A stretch of 64,000 bases of DNA from Albidovulum sp. (lineage in GTDB: Bacteria; Pseudomonadota; Alphaproteobacteria; Rhodobacterales; Rhodobacteraceae). The notes below the pieces were generated by a model that was not told where the DNA came from, did no database searches, and saw only the letters and a list, made by a program, of their open reading frames with translations. The position numbers and the translations under genes are program-made. The stretch is from contig JAUQYB010000082.1 in NCBI GenBank assembly GCA_030837825.1, positions 115,561 to 179,560 of the forward strand, in the 5' to 3' direction. Position 1 is the stretch's first letter. Each line of letters starts with the position of its first letter. Shown here piece by piece: positions 25,939 to 37,231 of the stretch.

Positions 25939-26679
25939 ATGATGGTGGCGAAGATCAGGCTCTGTGTAGACCAACCGCTGGGGCCGGGGCAATCCGTTGC
26001 CCTGGCCGAGGCGCAGGCGCACTACCTGTTCGGGGTGATGCGCGAGGGGCCGGGCGCCCGGGTGCTGGCGTTCAACGGCCGCGACGGAGAATGGCTTTGC
26101 GAGGTCATCGAGACGGGACGGCGGACAGGAGCACTTGCCTGTCTCGAACGCACACGCGCGCAGGATGCGGTTCCCGACCTCTGGCTTCTCTTCGCCCCGG
26201 TGAAGAAGGCGCGGACCGATTTCATCATCGAGAAGGCGGTGGAGCTGGGCGTGGCGCGCATCCTGCCGGTGCTGACCGGGTTCACCAACGCCGAGCGGTT
26301 CCGGCGCGACAAGGCCGAGGCGCATGTGCGCGAGGCGGCCGAACAATGCGGGCGGCTCTCGCTGCCCGCGGTCGCCGATCCGGTGCCGCTGGCGCGGCTC
26401 CTGTCCGGATGGGACCCGGCACGGCGCATCCTCTGGGCCGACGAGGCGCGGACCGGCGAAGGGTCGGCGCGCGACGTCCTTGCCGGGGCTGCCCCCGGCC
26501 CCTGGGCGGTCCTTGTCGGCCCCGAGGGCGGGTTTTCCGCCGCCGAGCGCGAACGGCTCCGCGCGGCCCCCTTCATCACGCCCATCGCCCTTGGTCCCCG
26601 TATCCTGCGCGCCGAAACCGCGGCGGTGGCGCTTCTCGCGCTCTGGCAGGCGCATCTCGGGGATTGGGCGGCGGCATGA
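25939..26679 (+). CDS. rsmE: 16S rRNA (uracil(1498)-N(3))-methyltransferase
   Basis: A SPOUT-fold methyltransferase of 246 residues that methylates U1498 of 16S rRNA. The knot-region motifs LVGPEGGFSAAERE and LGPRILRAETAAVALL are clear, and an N-terminal PUA-like domain is present. Two adjacent ATGs (25939, 25942) are possible. It is divergent from ubiA with almost no intergenic DNA and overlaps the next gene by 4 bp. Confidence 0.94.
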   Translation: MMVAKIRLCVDQPLGPGQSVALAEAQAHYLFGVMREGPGARVLAFNGRDGEWLCEVIETGRRTGALACLERTRAQDAVPDLWLLFAPVKKARTDFIIEKAVELGVARILPVLTGFTNAERFRRDKAEAHVREAAEQCGRLSLPAVADPVPLARLLSGWDPARRILWADEARTGEGSARDVLAGAAPGPWAVLVGPEGGFSAAERERLRAAPFITPIALGPRILRAETAAVALLALWQAHLGDWAAA

Positions 26680-27185
26680 TCCGGCCCGAGGTTCGCGCGA
26701 TGCTGCACCGCTGGCGCGAGGTGATCGCGGCGGGACTTGCCGGCGCGGCCGGGTTCTGGATCGCGTCGCGAGGCGGTTATGTGCTGGTGCCCTTCGGCGC
26801 GGTGCTGGCGGCGCTGGCTGCGGGCTGGGCGATGATCGCGCTCCGCCGCATCCGCTTCCTGCACGGGATCGGCGCACCGGGTGTGGTCGAGGTGGACGAG
26901 GGCCAGGTCGGCTATTTCGGCCCGAGCTTCGGCGGCTTCGTGGCGCTCGCCGATCTGGCGGAGTTGCGGCTTGCCGAGTTCTACGGCGCCCGCGCCTGGC
27001 GGCTGAAAACGCAGGACGGGCAGGTGCTGCTGATTCCCGTCGATGCGGCGGGGGCGGAGCGGCTCTATGACGCCTTCGCCGCCCTTCCCGGCATCGACAT
27101 GGCCCGGGTGACCGCCGCACTCGATCACGGGCAGCCGACGCTGCCACTGTGGCGGCGCCCCGCGGCAGTCCTGCCCCGCGTCTGA
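26676..27185 (+). CDS. membrane protein of unknown function
   Basis: A 169-residue protein with two adjacent transmembrane helices (about 17-34 and 36-54; VIAAGLAGAAGFWIASRGG and GAVLAALAAGWAMIAL) and a cytosolic domain with a PH-like beta pattern (VVEVDEGQVGYFGPSFGGFV). No catalytic motif. It is coupled to rsmE by an ATGA overlap and is 105 bp upstream of gshA. Function unknown. Confidence 0.85.
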   Translation: MIRPEVRAMLHRWREVIAAGLAGAAGFWIASRGGYVLVPFGAVLAALAAGWAMIALRRIRFLHGIGAPGVVEVDEGQVGYFGPSFGGFVALADLAELRLAEFYGARAWRLKTQDGQVLLIPVDAAGAERLYDAFAALPGIDMARVTAALDHGQPTLPLWRRPAAVLPRV

Positions 27186-27290
27186 GCGATCACGAAAAGT
27201 CATGGCCTCGGCCATCGGGTGGCCTTGACTCGGGCGCGGCCGCGCTTCAGGTCTGCACCCGCAACCACAGGCGGACCCGAGGCGATCCCG

Positions 27291-28661
27291 ATGTCCATTC
27301 CACAAGAGGGCGGCGGCCCGATCGAGCGGTTCGAGGACCTCGCGGCCTATCTCGAATCCGGCTGCAAGCCGAAGGCGGACTGGCGGATCGGCACCGAGCA
27401 CGAGAAGTTCGGCTACTGCACCGACACGCTGAACCCCCTGCCCTATGACGGTCCCCGGTCGATCCGCGCCATGCTCGAAGGGATCGGCAGCCGCTATGGC
27501 TGGCAGCCGGTGCTCGAACAGGGCAACATCATCGGACTGTCGCGCAACGGCGCCAACGTCAGCCTCGAGCCCGGCGGGCAACTGGAGCTTTCCGGCGCCC
27601 CCCTGGAGACGATCCACCAGACCTGCGACGAGGTGAACGAACACCTGCGCGAGGTGCAGGCGGTCGCCGACGACATCGGCGCGCGGTTCATCGGCCTCGG
27701 CGCCGCGCCGATCTGGCGGCAAGAGGACATGCCGATGATGCCCAAGGGCCGCTATCGGCTGATGACCGACTACATGGACCGGGTCGGCACGATGGGCAAG
27801 ACGATGATGTATCGCACCTGCACCGTGCAGGTGAATCTCGACTTCGCCTCGGAAGCCGACATGGTGAAGAAGTTCCGCGTGGCGCTGGCGCTCCAGCCCG
27901 TCGCCACCGCGCTTTTCGCCAATTCGCCTTTCCTCGACGGCAGGCCCAACGGCCGGAAAAGCTGGCGCAGCCACATCTGGCAGAACCTCGATCCGGCGCG
28001 GACCGGGATGCTGCCCTTCGTCTTCGAGGACGGCATGGGATTCGAGCGCTACGTCGACTACGTGCTCGACGTGCCGATGTATTTCGTCTACCGGGACGGC
28101 CGCTATATCGACGCGCTTGGCCAGTCGTTCCGCGATTTCCTCAAGGGCGAACTCCCGGCGCTGCCCGGAGAGAAGCCGACGCTGTCGGACTGGGCGGACC
28201 ATCTGACCACGGTCTTCCCCGAAGCGCGGATCAAGAAATACATGGAGACGCGGGGGGCGGACGGCGGCCCGTGGCGGCGGCTCTGCGCGCTGCCGGCCTT
28301 CTGGGTGGGGCTTCTCTACGATCAGGCCGCGCTCGACGCCGCCTGGGATCTCGCCAGGGGCTGGGACGCGGAAACACGCGAGGCGCTGCGCCGGGCGGCC
28401 TCGATCGACGCGCTTCAGGGAGAGGCGAACGGCATCCGCATGCTCGACCTTGCGCGCGAAACCGTTAAGATCGCCGAGGCGGGCCTGAGGGCGCGCGCGC
28501 GTCCCGGCGCCGGCGGCATGGTGCCGGACGAGACGCATTTCCTCAACGCGCTTCAGGAAAGCGTGGAGACGGGCAAGGTGCCGGCCGACGAGTTGCTGGA
28601 AAGATACCACGGCGACTGGGGCGGCGACCTGTCGCGCATCTACGCCGACTACAGCTACTGA
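27291..28661 (+). CDS. gshA: glutamate-cysteine ligase, class II (plant/alphaproteobacterial type)
   Basis: The first enzyme of glutathione synthesis, 456 residues. It is of the GCS2-like form found in plants and alphaproteobacteria: WRIGTEHEKFGY, the ATP/substrate segment NVSLEPGGQLELSGAP and TCTVQVNLDFASEADMVKK are diagnostic. The ATG at 27291 is preceded by a GAGGCGATCCCG ribosome site. A TTGACT element at 27225 could be a -35 box, though the -10 is weak. Confidence 0.96.
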   Translation: MSIPQEGGGPIERFEDLAAYLESGCKPKADWRIGTEHEKFGYCTDTLNPLPYDGPRSIRAMLEGIGSRYGWQPVLEQGNIIGLSRNGANVSLEPGGQLELSGAPLETIHQTCDEVNEHLREVQAVADDIGARFIGLGAAPIWRQEDMPMMPKGRYRLMTDYMDRVGTMGKTMMYRTCTVQVNLDFASEADMVKKFRVALALQPVATALFANSPFLDGRPNGRKSWRSHIWQNLDPARTGMLPFVFEDGMGFERYVDYVLDVPMYFVYRDGRYIDALGQSFRDFLKGELPALPGEKPTLSDWADHLTTVFPEARIKKYMETRGADGGPWRRLCALPAFWVGLLYDQAALDAAWDLARGWDAETREALRRAASIDALQGEANGIRMLDLARETVKIAEAGLRARARPGAGGMVPDETHFLNALQESVETGKVPADELLERYHGDWGGDLSRIYADYSY

Positions 28662-28664
28662 AGC

Positions 28665-29099
28665 TCAGCGGCGCGGCACCCGCGGCAGCGACGAGGGCTG
28701 TCCCTCCTCGGGCGGCGGGCCGAGCGGGTCCGGGCCGAAGCGGTTCGGGCCGGGCGTGCCCGCCGTGACGAGGAACCAGATCAGCACCAAGGGCCCGATC
28801 AGCGGCACGAACTCGATCAGGATCCACCAACCGCTGCGGTCGGTGTCGTGCAGCCGCCGCACCGTGACGGCGAACGAAGGCAGAAGCACCGCCAGCCAGT
28901 AGAGCGTGCCGACCGGACTCGGCCCGTCCTCGCCCGTCATCCAGCGGTGCGGCGCGCCGAAGCCCAGGTCGATCACCGACAGGATCGCCAGCACGCCGAC
29001 GTTGAACAGCGCGAACCACCAGAATTCCGCCCGCCGCGCGCGCCCCGCGAAGGTCGCGTATTTCGCGAAACAGGTGACGACCGCGGTCGTGAAGTCCAT
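28665..29099 (-). CDS. DUF805 membrane protein
   Basis: A 144-residue protein with the DUF805 pattern: an N-terminal FAKYATFAGRARRAEFWWF, then three to four transmembrane helices with RRLHDTDRSGWWILIEFVPL. The Pro/Gly-rich tail (residues 118-144) is cytosolic by hydropathy. Role unknown. It converges on gshA with 3 bp between stops. The ATG at 29099 starts the conserved region; the longer frame to 29375 is rejected. Confidence 0.9.
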   Translation of the reverse strand: MDFTTAVVTCFAKYATFAGRARRAEFWWFALFNVGVLAILSVIDLGFGAPHRWMTGEDGPSPVGTLYWLAVLLPSFAVTVRRLHDTDRSGWWILIEFVPLIGPLVLIWFLVTAGTPGPNRFGPDPLGPPPEEGQPSSLPRVPRR

Positions 29100-29187
29100 C
29101 GCAGGCCCCGCCGGTTGCTGCGGGACGGTCGCCCTTTCCGGCCCCGATGTAAAGACCGGCGCCGGGGTGCGCCCGGCGCCGGACCGC

Positions 29188-30174
<987 letters not shown>

Positions 30175-30203
30175 CTAAGGGCCTTCACCCGGTTGTCCAG
30201 CGA

Positions 30204-30226
30204 AAAAGGGCGCCCTCGAGGCGCCC
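30204..30226 (-). terminator. intrinsic terminator downstream of asd
   Basis: On the minus strand GGGCGCC-TCGAG-GGCGCCC is followed by TTTTTCGC, a classical terminator. It lies about 100 bp after the asd stop and before the bluB riboswitch, so it separates asd from bluB. Confidence 0.8.
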
Positions 30227-30285
30227 CCATCGTCGCGGCCGCCAGGGCCCCTCCCGGCCCTTCGCTTGCGCTCCGGGCGTTCGGA

Positions 30286-30316
30286 CCCGCAATCGCTCCA
30301 ACGGAGCGATTGCGGG
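30286..30316. repeat. perfect 14-bp inverted repeat just after asd
   Basis: CCCGCAATCGCTCC - AAC - GGAGCGATTGCGGG: perfect 14-bp arms with a 3-nt loop, starting 6 bp after the asd stop codon. No T-run. It may protect the 3' end of the asd mRNA or slow RNA polymerase ahead of the T-rich terminator; together they form a two-hairpin end. Confidence 0.75.
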
Positions 30317-30322
30317 CGGTCC

Positions 30323-31345
30323 TCACCCCTTCTTCAGGCAGCGGTTGCCCAGCGTCTCGGCGATCTGGACGGCGTTCAGCGCCGCGCCCTTGCGCAGGTT
30401 GTCGGAGACGCACCAGAGGTTCAGGCCGTTCTCGATCGTCGAATCCTGACGGATGCGGCTGACAAAGGTCGCGTAATCGCCGACGCATTCTATCGGGGTG
30501 ACGTAGCCACCCGGCTCGCGCTTGTCGACGACCATCACCCCCGGCGCCTCGCGCAGGATATCGCGGGCCTCGTCCTCGTCGAGGAACTCCTCGAACTCGA
30601 TGTTGATCGCCTCGGAATGGCCGACGAAGACCGGCACCCGCACGCAGGTCGCGGTGACCTTGATCCTCGGGTCGAGGATCTTCTTCGTCTCTGCCACCAT
30701 CTTCCACTCTTCCTTGGTGGTGCCGTCCTCCATGAAGACGTCGATATGCGGGATCACGTTGAAGGCGATCTGCTTGGTGAACTTCTTCGCCGGAACCTCC
30801 TGCACCGGGTTGTAGATCGACTTGGTCTGGTCCCAGAGCTCGTCGATCCCCGCCTTGCCCGCGCCGGAGACCGACTGGTAGGTCGAGACGACGACGCGCC
30901 TGATCCTCGCGCGGTCATGGAGGGGCTTCAGCGCGACGACCATCTGCGCCGTGGAGCAGTTGGGGTTGGCGATGATGTTCCTCTTCTTGTATTGCTCGAC
31001 CGCCTCGGGGTTCACCTCGGGCACCACCAGCGGAATCTCCGGGTCGTAGCGGTAGAGCGAGGAGTTGTCGATCACCACGCAGCCCGCCTTCGCGGCCTTG
31101 GGCGCATAGATCTTCGTCGCCTCCGAACCGATGGCGAAGAGCGCGATGTCCCAGCCAGTGAAGTCGGCCGTGTCCAGATCCTTGGTCTTCAGGGTCTTGT
31201 CGCCGAACGAAACCTCGGTGCCGAGCGACTTGCGCGAGGCAAGCGCCACGATCTCGTCGACGGGGAATTCCCGCTCGGCGAGGATGTTCAGCATTTCACG
31301 ACCCACGTTCCCCGTGGCGCCGGCGACAACGACCTTGTAGCCCAT
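30323..31345 (-). CDS. asd: aspartate-semialdehyde dehydrogenase
   Basis: Reduces aspartyl phosphate to aspartate semialdehyde, feeding lysine/diaminopimelate, methionine and threonine synthesis. It has 340 residues, with the NADP motif VAGATGNVGREML at the N-terminus and the catalytic Cys in NPNCSTAQMV. The substrate region KITATCVRVP-like is seen as VTATCVRVPVFVGH. The ATG at 31345 removes seven non-family residues of the longer frame. Monocistronic, with two hairpins behind it. Confidence 0.97.
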   Translation of the reverse strand: MGYKVVVAGATGNVGREMLNILAEREFPVDEIVALASRKSLGTEVSFGDKTLKTKDLDTADFTGWDIALFAIGSEATKIYAPKAAKAGCVVIDNSSLYRYDPEIPLVVPEVNPEAVEQYKKRNIIANPNCSTAQMVVALKPLHDRARIRRVVVSTYQSVSGAGKAGIDELWDQTKSIYNPVQEVPAKKFTKQIAFNVIPHIDVFMEDGTTKEEWKMVAETKKILDPRIKVTATCVRVPVFVGHSEAINIEFEEFLDEDEARDILREAPGVMVVDKREPGGYVTPIECVGDYATFVSRIRQDSTIENGLNLWCVSDNLRKGAALNAVQIAETLGNRCLKKG

Positions 31346-31446
31346 CTGGGGTCTCCGTCCGTTCAAGGACGAGGCCCCTTATCCGATTGCAGGCAACAGA
31401 TAAAGGGGCGGGGCTTCTGCAATACAGAATAGTTTCCGGCCGCGCG

Positions 31447-32079
31447 TCAGCCGGCCTTGGGCGCGCCCACCTGCACCACCCGCCGGTCGCGGGCGATCAG
31501 CGCCTTCACGAACCGCGCCTCGGTGTCGAAATCATGCGGCACCTGATCGGCCCGGCGCGATCCGGTGAGCGAGAGCGAGGCGAAGAAGTCGAAGCCGTGG
31601 AGCCGAAGCTCCGCCAGCCCGCTGGCCGCAAGAAGGTCGATCAGCATCAGCCCCGTCGTCGGCGGCGCGCCGAGCGCCGCCGCCAGCGCCCGCCACTCCG
31701 GCAGCGGATGCAGGTAGAACCCCGGCGAGGTCGCCACCCGCCAGGAAAGCCGCTTGCGCTTGTGGCTCATCCAGAGCATCCGCCGCGGCCGGATCCGGTC
31801 GAGGTCCTCGGCCCCGATCGAGGTGGCGAGCGCGAGCCAGTCGGTCCGCGTCCCGTGGGTGCGCGAGGCCGGCATCGGCGCCCGGTTGATGCGGACGACG
31901 AGGTCGGCGCGGTCGATCTCCGCGCCTTCGTCGCGTTCGGCGAGCGAGCGGGCATTGCCGACAAGCGCCACGCGCCGGCCCCTGAGTTCCGCCATCAGCT
32001 CGGCCGCCGGCACCGAAAGCCGCGCCAGCGGCGCCTCCCACCGGAGCGTCCGGGCAAGGAGGAAACCGGCGCGGTTCAC
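31447..32079 (-). CDS. glycosyltransferase family 29-like (sialyltransferase-fold) protein
   Basis: A 210-residue protein with the sialyltransferase L-motif pattern: [10 protein letters not shown], then [14 protein letters not shown], which matches VGNxxxL...ID..D.V.R.N.AP. A later [14 protein letters not shown] stretch followed by LHGFDFF fits the S-motif. GT29 enzymes normally transfer sialic acid from CMP-sialic acid; in bacteria the family is rare and the sugar cannot be inferred. The upstream GT4 gene overlaps it by 4 bp, so they form an operon, perhaps for surface glycan or LPS decoration. Confidence 0.85.
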   Translation of the reverse strand: MNRAGFLLARTLRWEAPLARLSVPAAELMAELRGRRVALVGNARSLAERDEGAEIDRADLVVRINRAPMPASRTHGTRTDWLALATSIGAEDLDRIRPRRMLWMSHKRKRLSWRVATSPGFYLHPLPEWRALAAALGAPPTTGLMLIDLLAASGLAELRLHGFDFFASLSLTGSRRADQVPHDFDTEARFVKALIARDRRVVQVGAPKAG

Positions 32080-33128
32080 CAGCGTTCCCCCGCCAGAAGC
32101 CGGCGATAGACGGCGACCAGCGCTGCCGCCTCGTCCTCGATGCGGAACTCTGTGCGGACCCGCTCCAGCGCCGCCGCCCCCGCGGCCCGGCGCCGTTCCG
32201 CGTCGTCAAGGAACGGGGTGACAGCAGCGGCCAGGGCGGGGATGTCGCCGGGCGGAACCAGCGTGCCCGTCGACTCTGTCACAATCTCCTCGAAGGCGCC
32301 CACCCGGGTGGCCACCACCGGCACGCCGCAGGCCATCGCCTCGAGCGGCGTCAGGCCGAACCCCTCCCACCGCTGCGGCGCGACATAGAGGTCGAGTGCC
32401 CGGTACCAGTCGGCCACCTCGTGCACCGGCACCTCGGGCAGAAAGAGGATGCGGCTTTCAAGGCCGGCGGCGGCAGCCTTCTCCTTCAACCCAGCAAGGA
32501 ACCCCTCGTGCCCTTCCGTCGCACGGCCCATGACCAGAGCGGTCACCCCGGGCCGGTCGCGCATCACCGCGATCACCGCATCGACAAAGGCGTCGGTGCC
32601 CTTCTGCGCGCGGATGCGGCCGAAGCAGCCGAGGATCAGATCGTCCGCCGGCAGGCCGAGCCTGAGGCGCAGCGCGGCGCGGTCGGCGGGCGGCGAGAAC
32701 CCTGCCGTGTCGATCCCGTGGTGGATCACCACCGCGGGTCGTTCGAGATAGCGCGCGCTCCGCGCGGACGTGGCGACCGCCCCGTCCATCCGCCCGATCA
32801 GCCAGCGGCTGTAGCCGGTATGGGCGCGTTGCGAAGCCGAGGTGAACAGAAGCGAAAGCCGCCGGCGGAACAGCCCGCGCAGGATCAGCCCGAGCGCCAT
32901 CTCGGTGTTGCGCCGCGCGTGCCAGACCCTGAGCCGGTCCCGCGGCATCAGGACCACCCGCCAGAGCGGCAGATGCGGCACATGGTCAGGCAGGCCCGGC
33001 CCCGTCGCCGCGATGCCGATCATCGCCGCCTGCAAGGGCACCAGCCGCACCACCGTCGCCGTCACGCCCGAGAGCCGCCGCTTGAGGTTCGGCGCGATCA
33101 CCTCGATGTCGCGGACGGCGGGGGACAT
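32076..33128 (-). CDS. glycosyltransferase family 4
   Basis: A 350-residue GT-B glycosyltransferase. The C-terminal nucleotide-sugar part has the GT4 E(x)7E motif in [17 protein letters not shown], followed by [13 protein letters not shown]. The middle contains a donor loop ([18 protein letters not shown]). No membrane span. It overlaps the GT29-like gene by 4 bp and is expected to work in the same glycan pathway. GGAGCC upstream supports the ATG at 33128. Confidence 0.92.
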   Translation of the reverse strand: MSPAVRDIEVIAPNLKRRLSGVTATVVRLVPLQAAMIGIAATGPGLPDHVPHLPLWRVVLMPRDRLRVWHARRNTEMALGLILRGLFRRRLSLLFTSASQRAHTGYSRWLIGRMDGAVATSARSARYLERPAVVIHHGIDTAGFSPPADRAALRLRLGLPADDLILGCFGRIRAQKGTDAFVDAVIAVMRDRPGVTALVMGRATEGHEGFLAGLKEKAAAAGLESRILFLPEVPVHEVADWYRALDLYVAPQRWEGFGLTPLEAMACGVPVVATRVGAFEEIVTESTGTLVPPGDIPALAAAVTPFLDDAERRRAAGAAALERVRTEFRIEDEAAALVAVYRRLLAGERW

Positions 33129-33179
33129 GCAGGCTCCTTCCCCGCGATGGTTAGCCGATGGGCGGCGGCCGCGCCAGCC

Positions 33180-34358
33180 TCAGGCGTCGCGGCTGAAGAG
33201 GTAGAGGGCCAGACCGGCAAGAAGCGGCACAAGGAAGAAGAGGAAGAGCGCCGCGAAGGGTGCGCCGGGCGTGGCCGAGCCGTCGGCAGCGGCGCGATGC
33301 ACCTGTCCGCTGGCGAACTGCAGAAGGCCCGCGCCGCCGATCCCGAACATGTTGACGAGCGTGACGCCGCGGCCGAGGAGATGCGGCGGGAAGAAGGCCC
33401 GCGCATGGGCCATGATCGCCGGGAAGGACGACCCGAAAAGCCCGAGCCCCGCCAGCAGCGCCGCCGCCGGCCAGAGCCCCGCATCCGGCCGGAGGACCAG
33501 CACGGAAAGACAGACGGCGCCGAGCGCATTGCCCCAGAACACCACCCATTTCCGCGTCCCGAAAAGGCGGTCGAGCGGCCCGTAGGCGAAGTTGCCCGCG
33601 ACCATCGCCAGCGCCATCACCAGCGTGACGCGGCCGATCGCCGTGGCATCTGCGGCGAAGACGTCGGCCATGTAGGGCCCCGCCCAGAGCCCCCGGATCG
33701 CCGCCGCGGGCGCATAGGCGACACCCATCAGCAGCAGGATCGCCCAGAGACCCGGAATTCGCAGAAGGTCGAGAACCGATCCCGTTCCCGCCTCCGGTGT
33801 CTCGGCCCGTTCCGGATCGGGCACGAAGGCCGCGAGCGCCAGCGCCACGCCGAGCGTCACCACCGCGAGACCGAGGAGCGTCGGCCGCCAGCCCACCGCA
33901 TCGACCAGCGCGGCCAGCGGCGCCGCGCCGAGGATGTTGCCGAGCGAGCCTGCGCCGATCATCGCGCCGGCGAGCGTGCCGAAGACCGCCGGCGGATAGA
34001 CCCGGGCGAAAATGTAGTAGGAGGCCATCAGCACCGGCGAACAGCCGACCCCGATCAGCGCCATTGCCAGATGGACGGCCCACGGCCCCTCCGCCAGCGC
34101 GAAGACGAGCGCGCCCCCCGCCCCGCCCGCTGCCAGCAGTACCGAGACGGTCCGGCGCGGCCCGATCCGGTCAAGCGCTGTTCCCACCGGCATCTGCATC
34201 AGCGCGAAGACCAGGAACCAGATGCCCGAGGACAGCGCCAGATCGGCAGGCGCCGCGCCGATCTCGGCCCCGAGGATCGGCGCCAGCACGGCAAGGAAGG
34301 CGCGGTAGAACTGGCTCAGCACATAGGCCGCCACCAGAAAGGCCAGTCCCGCCCGCAT
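33180..34358 (-). CDS. MFS transporter
   Basis: A 392-residue major-facilitator protein with about twelve helices. The N-terminal half carries the loop 2-3 motif LDRIGPRRT and ends in a short charged tail (YLFSRDA). Substrate unknown. It is divergent from adenine deaminase (132 bp between starts), so purine transport is possible but unproven. The frame runs on upstream to 35861; that extension is antisense to ade and rejected. Confidence 0.9.
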   Translation of the reverse strand: MRAGLAFLVAAYVLSQFYRAFLAVLAPILGAEIGAAPADLALSSGIWFLVFALMQMPVGTALDRIGPRRTVSVLLAAGGAGGALVFALAEGPWAVHLAMALIGVGCSPVLMASYYIFARVYPPAVFGTLAGAMIGAGSLGNILGAAPLAALVDAVGWRPTLLGLAVVTLGVALALAAFVPDPERAETPEAGTGSVLDLLRIPGLWAILLLMGVAYAPAAAIRGLWAGPYMADVFAADATAIGRVTLVMALAMVAGNFAYGPLDRLFGTRKWVVFWGNALGAVCLSVLVLRPDAGLWPAAALLAGLGLFGSSFPAIMAHARAFFPPHLLGRGVTLVNMFGIGGAGLLQFASGQVHRAAADGSATPGAPFAALFLFFLVPLLAGLALYLFSRDA

Positions 34359-34490
34359 TCCGCCCCCGTTCCGTCCGCGTCCCCGTTTGCCGGGCGACCG
34401 TGGGACAGAACCGGCCGGGTTGCAAGGCCGCCCGTTGATCTTCGGCGGCACCTCGGGAAGACTGGCCGCACCCAGACCCGGAGGCCCGCC

Positions 34491-36188
34491 ATGACCGATC
34501 TTGAAACCCGCATCGCACAGGGCCGGGGCGACGTTCCGGCTGACCTCGTCCTGCGCGGCGGCCGGGTGTTCGACGTCGTCACCGGCGCCCTGATCGACGG
34601 CGACGTGGCGGTCGCCGGCGACACCATCGTCGGCACCGGCGCCGCCTACGAGGCGCGCGAGGTGATCGACGTGACCGGCCTCACCCTCGTGCCCGGCTTC
34701 ATCGACACCCATCTGCACATCGAAAGCTCGCTGGTGACGCCGCAGGAATTCGACCGCTGCGTGACCCCGCGCGGGGTCACCACGGCGATCTGCGACCCGC
34801 ACGAGATCGCCAATGTCATCGGCCTCGACGGTATCCGCTGGTTTCAGGAGGCGAGCCGCCACACGCTGATGGACCTGCGCGTCCAGCTTTCCTCCTGCGT
34901 GCCCTCGACGCATATGGAAACCGCCGGCGCCGAGATCGGCGCGGAGGATCTGGCGAAGGTCATGGGCCATCCCTCGGGCATCGGGCTCGCCGAATTCATG
35001 AACTATCCCGGCGTGATCCACCGCGACCCCGGCTGCATGGCGAAGCTGAGACTCTTCGCGGGCGGGCATGTCGACGGCCATTGCCCGCAGCTTACCGGCC
35101 GCGACCTCAACGCCTATATCGCCGCGGGCATCAGGACCGAGCACGAGGCGACGACGGCGGAGGAGGCGCGGGAAAAGCTCCGGAAGGGGATGCGCGTCCT
35201 GATCCGCGAGGGCTCTGTCTCCAAGGACCTCGAGGCGCTCGCCCCGGTGCTGAGCGACGTGACCTCGGCCTACATGTGCCTCTGCACCGACGACCGCAAC
35301 CCGCTGGACATCGCCGAGCACGGGCATCTCGACTACATGATCCGCACGCTGATCGCCCGGGGCACCTCGCCGCTTGCCGCCTACCGCGCGGCCTCCCTTT
35401 CCGCCGCCGAGGCGTTCGGTCTCAAGGACCGCGGCCAGATCGCCCCGGGCAGGCGCGCCGACATCGTCGCGGTGGACAGTCTCGAAGGCTGCCATGCCCG
35501 GCTCGTCCTCTGCGCCGGCCGGCTGGCCGATGCCGCCGCCTTCGCCGCGCGCAGGCCGCTGCCGCCGGTCGGGCGCCATTCGGTGAAGGCGCCGAAGGTC
35601 CGGCCGGAGGATTTCCGCGCCCGCGCCAACCGGGCGGAAACCGACGTCATCGGCATCATCGAGGGCAAGATCATCACCGAACACCTGCACGAGGTGATCC
35701 CGGTCGCCGACGGCGACAAGCGCCCCGACCCGGCGCGCGACCTGATGCGCATCGCGGTGGTGGAGCGGCACGGAAAGAACGGCAACATCGCCACCGGCTT
35801 CGTCCGGGGCTTCGGGATGCAGGCCGGCGCCATCGCCTCCACCGTCTGCCACGACCACCACAATATCGCCGTGGTCGGTGCGGATTATGCCGACATGGCG
35901 CTGGCCGCGAACCGGCTGACGGAAATCGAGGGCGGCTTCGTCGTCGCGCGGGGCGGCGCGGTGCTGGCAGAGCTTGCGCTGCCGGTGGCGGGGCTGATGA
36001 GCCTCGATCCGTTCGAGACGGAGCGCGACCGGCTGGTCGCGCTGAGGGCGGCGGCGAACAGCCTCGGCGTGGTGCTGGAGGACCCCTTTCTCCAGCTCGC
36101 CTTCCTCGCCCTGCCGGTGATCCCGGCCCTGAAGATCACCGACCGGGGGATGGTGGACGTGGAAAGGTTCGAGATCATCCCGGGGTGA
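34491..36188 (+). CDS. ade: adenine deaminase
   Basis: Hydrolyses adenine to hypoxanthine and ammonia in purine salvage. It has 565 residues, the usual Ade length, with the amidohydrolase metal motif [20 protein letters not shown], and the C-terminal segment [17 protein letters not shown] lies 8 bp before the ATG at 34491. The 3' end overlaps the convergent DUF2478 gene by 14 bp. Confidence 0.96.
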   Translation: MTDLETRIAQGRGDVPADLVLRGGRVFDVVTGALIDGDVAVAGDTIVGTGAAYEAREVIDVTGLTLVPGFIDTHLHIESSLVTPQEFDRCVTPRGVTTAICDPHEIANVIGLDGIRWFQEASRHTLMDLRVQLSSCVPSTHMETAGAEIGAEDLAKVMGHPSGIGLAEFMNYPGVIHRDPGCMAKLRLFAGGHVDGHCPQLTGRDLNAYIAAGIRTEHEATTAEEAREKLRKGMRVLIREGSVSKDLEALAPVLSDVTSAYMCLCTDDRNPLDIAEHGHLDYMIRTLIARGTSPLAAYRAASLSAAEAFGLKDRGQIAPGRRADIVAVDSLEGCHARLVLCAGRLADAAAFAARRPLPPVGRHSVKAPKVRPEDFRARANRAETDVIGIIEGKIITEHLHEVIPVADGDKRPDPARDLMRIAVVERHGKNGNIATGFVRGFGMQAGAIASTVCHDHHNIAVVGADYADMALAANRLTEIEGGFVVARGGAVLAELALPVAGLMSLDPFETERDRLVALRAAANSLGVVLEDPFLQLAFLALPVIPALKITDRGMVDVERFEIIPG

Positions 36189-36696
36189 CGGGCGCCGCTG
36201 CGGCCTCGTGGCACCAGCCGAAAATCGCCTCCGTGTCGGAGGGCAGGCGTTCCGCCATTCCTCCCGCGAAATCCGCGAAGGCGTCCAGGTAGTCGGGACC
36301 CACCGCCATCAGCACCGCCACGCCCTCGCCCAACGCCCGGCCGATCAGCGGGCGGAAGCCGCGGCCCTCCGCCTCCTGCCGGCCGAAGCGGTTGAGGAGA
36401 AGAACCCGGGGGGCGCCGGTGTCGAGCGCGGCGCCGACAAGCCCCGCCGCCTCCTCGAGCGCGGCGGCATTGAGCCGGCAGGCGGCGGAGCCGGGGCCGA
36501 GCGACTGGCTGATGCGGATCATCCGGTCGGTGCCGATGATCCGCAGGTCCATGTCGTCGGGCTGGCCGTCGTGGCGGGCGGTGTTGATCTGGATCGCGCC
36601 GGCGAAGGGCAGGCCCGCCGCGTCGAGCCGGTGCGACAGTTCGGCAAGGCAGCGGTCCGCCGCGCCCCCCGCACCTGCGACGATGTAGCAGAGCAT
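36175..36696 (-). CDS. DUF2478 family protein (molybdenum-associated)
   Basis: A 173-residue cytosolic protein that matches DUF2478, a P-loop-like family often encoded near molybdate transport or molybdenum-cofactor genes. Visible features: [17 protein letters not shown] near the N-terminus, a central [17 protein letters not shown], and [25 protein letters not shown] upstream supports the ATG at 36696. mobA lies 0.5 kb away on the other strand, in keeping with a molybdenum role, which remains undefined. Confidence 0.83.
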   Translation of the reverse strand: MLCYIVAGAGGAADRCLAELSHRLDAAGLPFAGAIQINTARHDGQPDDMDLRIIGTDRMIRISQSLGPGSAACRLNAAALEEAAGLVGAALDTGAPRVLLLNRFGRQEAEGRGFRPLIGRALGEGVAVLMAVGPDYLDAFADFAGGMAERLPSDTEAIFGWCHEAAAAPVTPG

Positions 36697-36772
36697 GGGC
36701 TCCTCCCCTTGAATCCGCCCCCTACGGCATACAGGATGCCGGCCAGGTCGCAAAGCCGGATGGAAGGGCACG

Positions 36773-37231
36773 ATGACGCACGGATTCCGCCCCGTGGGCG
36801 AGGACGAGATCGACGCGGTGATCGCGCTCTGGGACCGCGCCGGCATGACCCGACCGTGGAACCCGCCGCGGGACGACATCGAGGCGATCCGCGCCAATCC
36901 GAAATCGGCGCTTCTGGTGGCCTTCGCCGATGGCGCCCCGGTGGCGAGCGTCGCGGTCGAGGACGGCGGCCACCGCGCCTGGGTCTACTACCTCTGCGCC
37001 GACCCTGCGCGGCAGGGCGAGGGCTGGGGCCGCCGGGCGATGGAAGCGGCGGAGGACTGGGCGCGCGCGCACGGGCACACCAAGCTCCAGCTTCTCGTCC
37101 GCCGCTCGAACGCGCCCGTGCTCGGCTTCTACGACCGGCTCGGCTACGAGGAAAGCGCGGTGGCGGTGCTGCAGAAGTGGCTCGACCCGGAGCGCGAGCG
37201 CGCCTTCCGCGACAATCCCGATGGCCACTGA
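36773..37231 (+). CDS. GNAT acetyltransferase, YpeA-like
   Basis: A 152-residue N-acetyltransferase. The acetyl-CoA loop is in LCADPARQGEGWGRRAMEAA (R/Q-x-x-G-x-G/A pattern) and the C-terminal NAPVLGFYDRLGYEE is typical. It resembles E. coli YpeA; acceptor unknown. GGAAGGG precedes the ATG. Its end overlaps the mobA start by 11 bp, so they are probably co-expressed. Confidence 0.9.
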   Translation: MTHGFRPVGEDEIDAVIALWDRAGMTRPWNPPRDDIEAIRANPKSALLVAFADGAPVASVAVEDGGHRAWVYYLCADPARQGEGWGRRAMEAAEDWARAHGHTKLQLLVRRSNAPVLGFYDRLGYEESAVAVLQKWLDPERERAFRDNPDGH

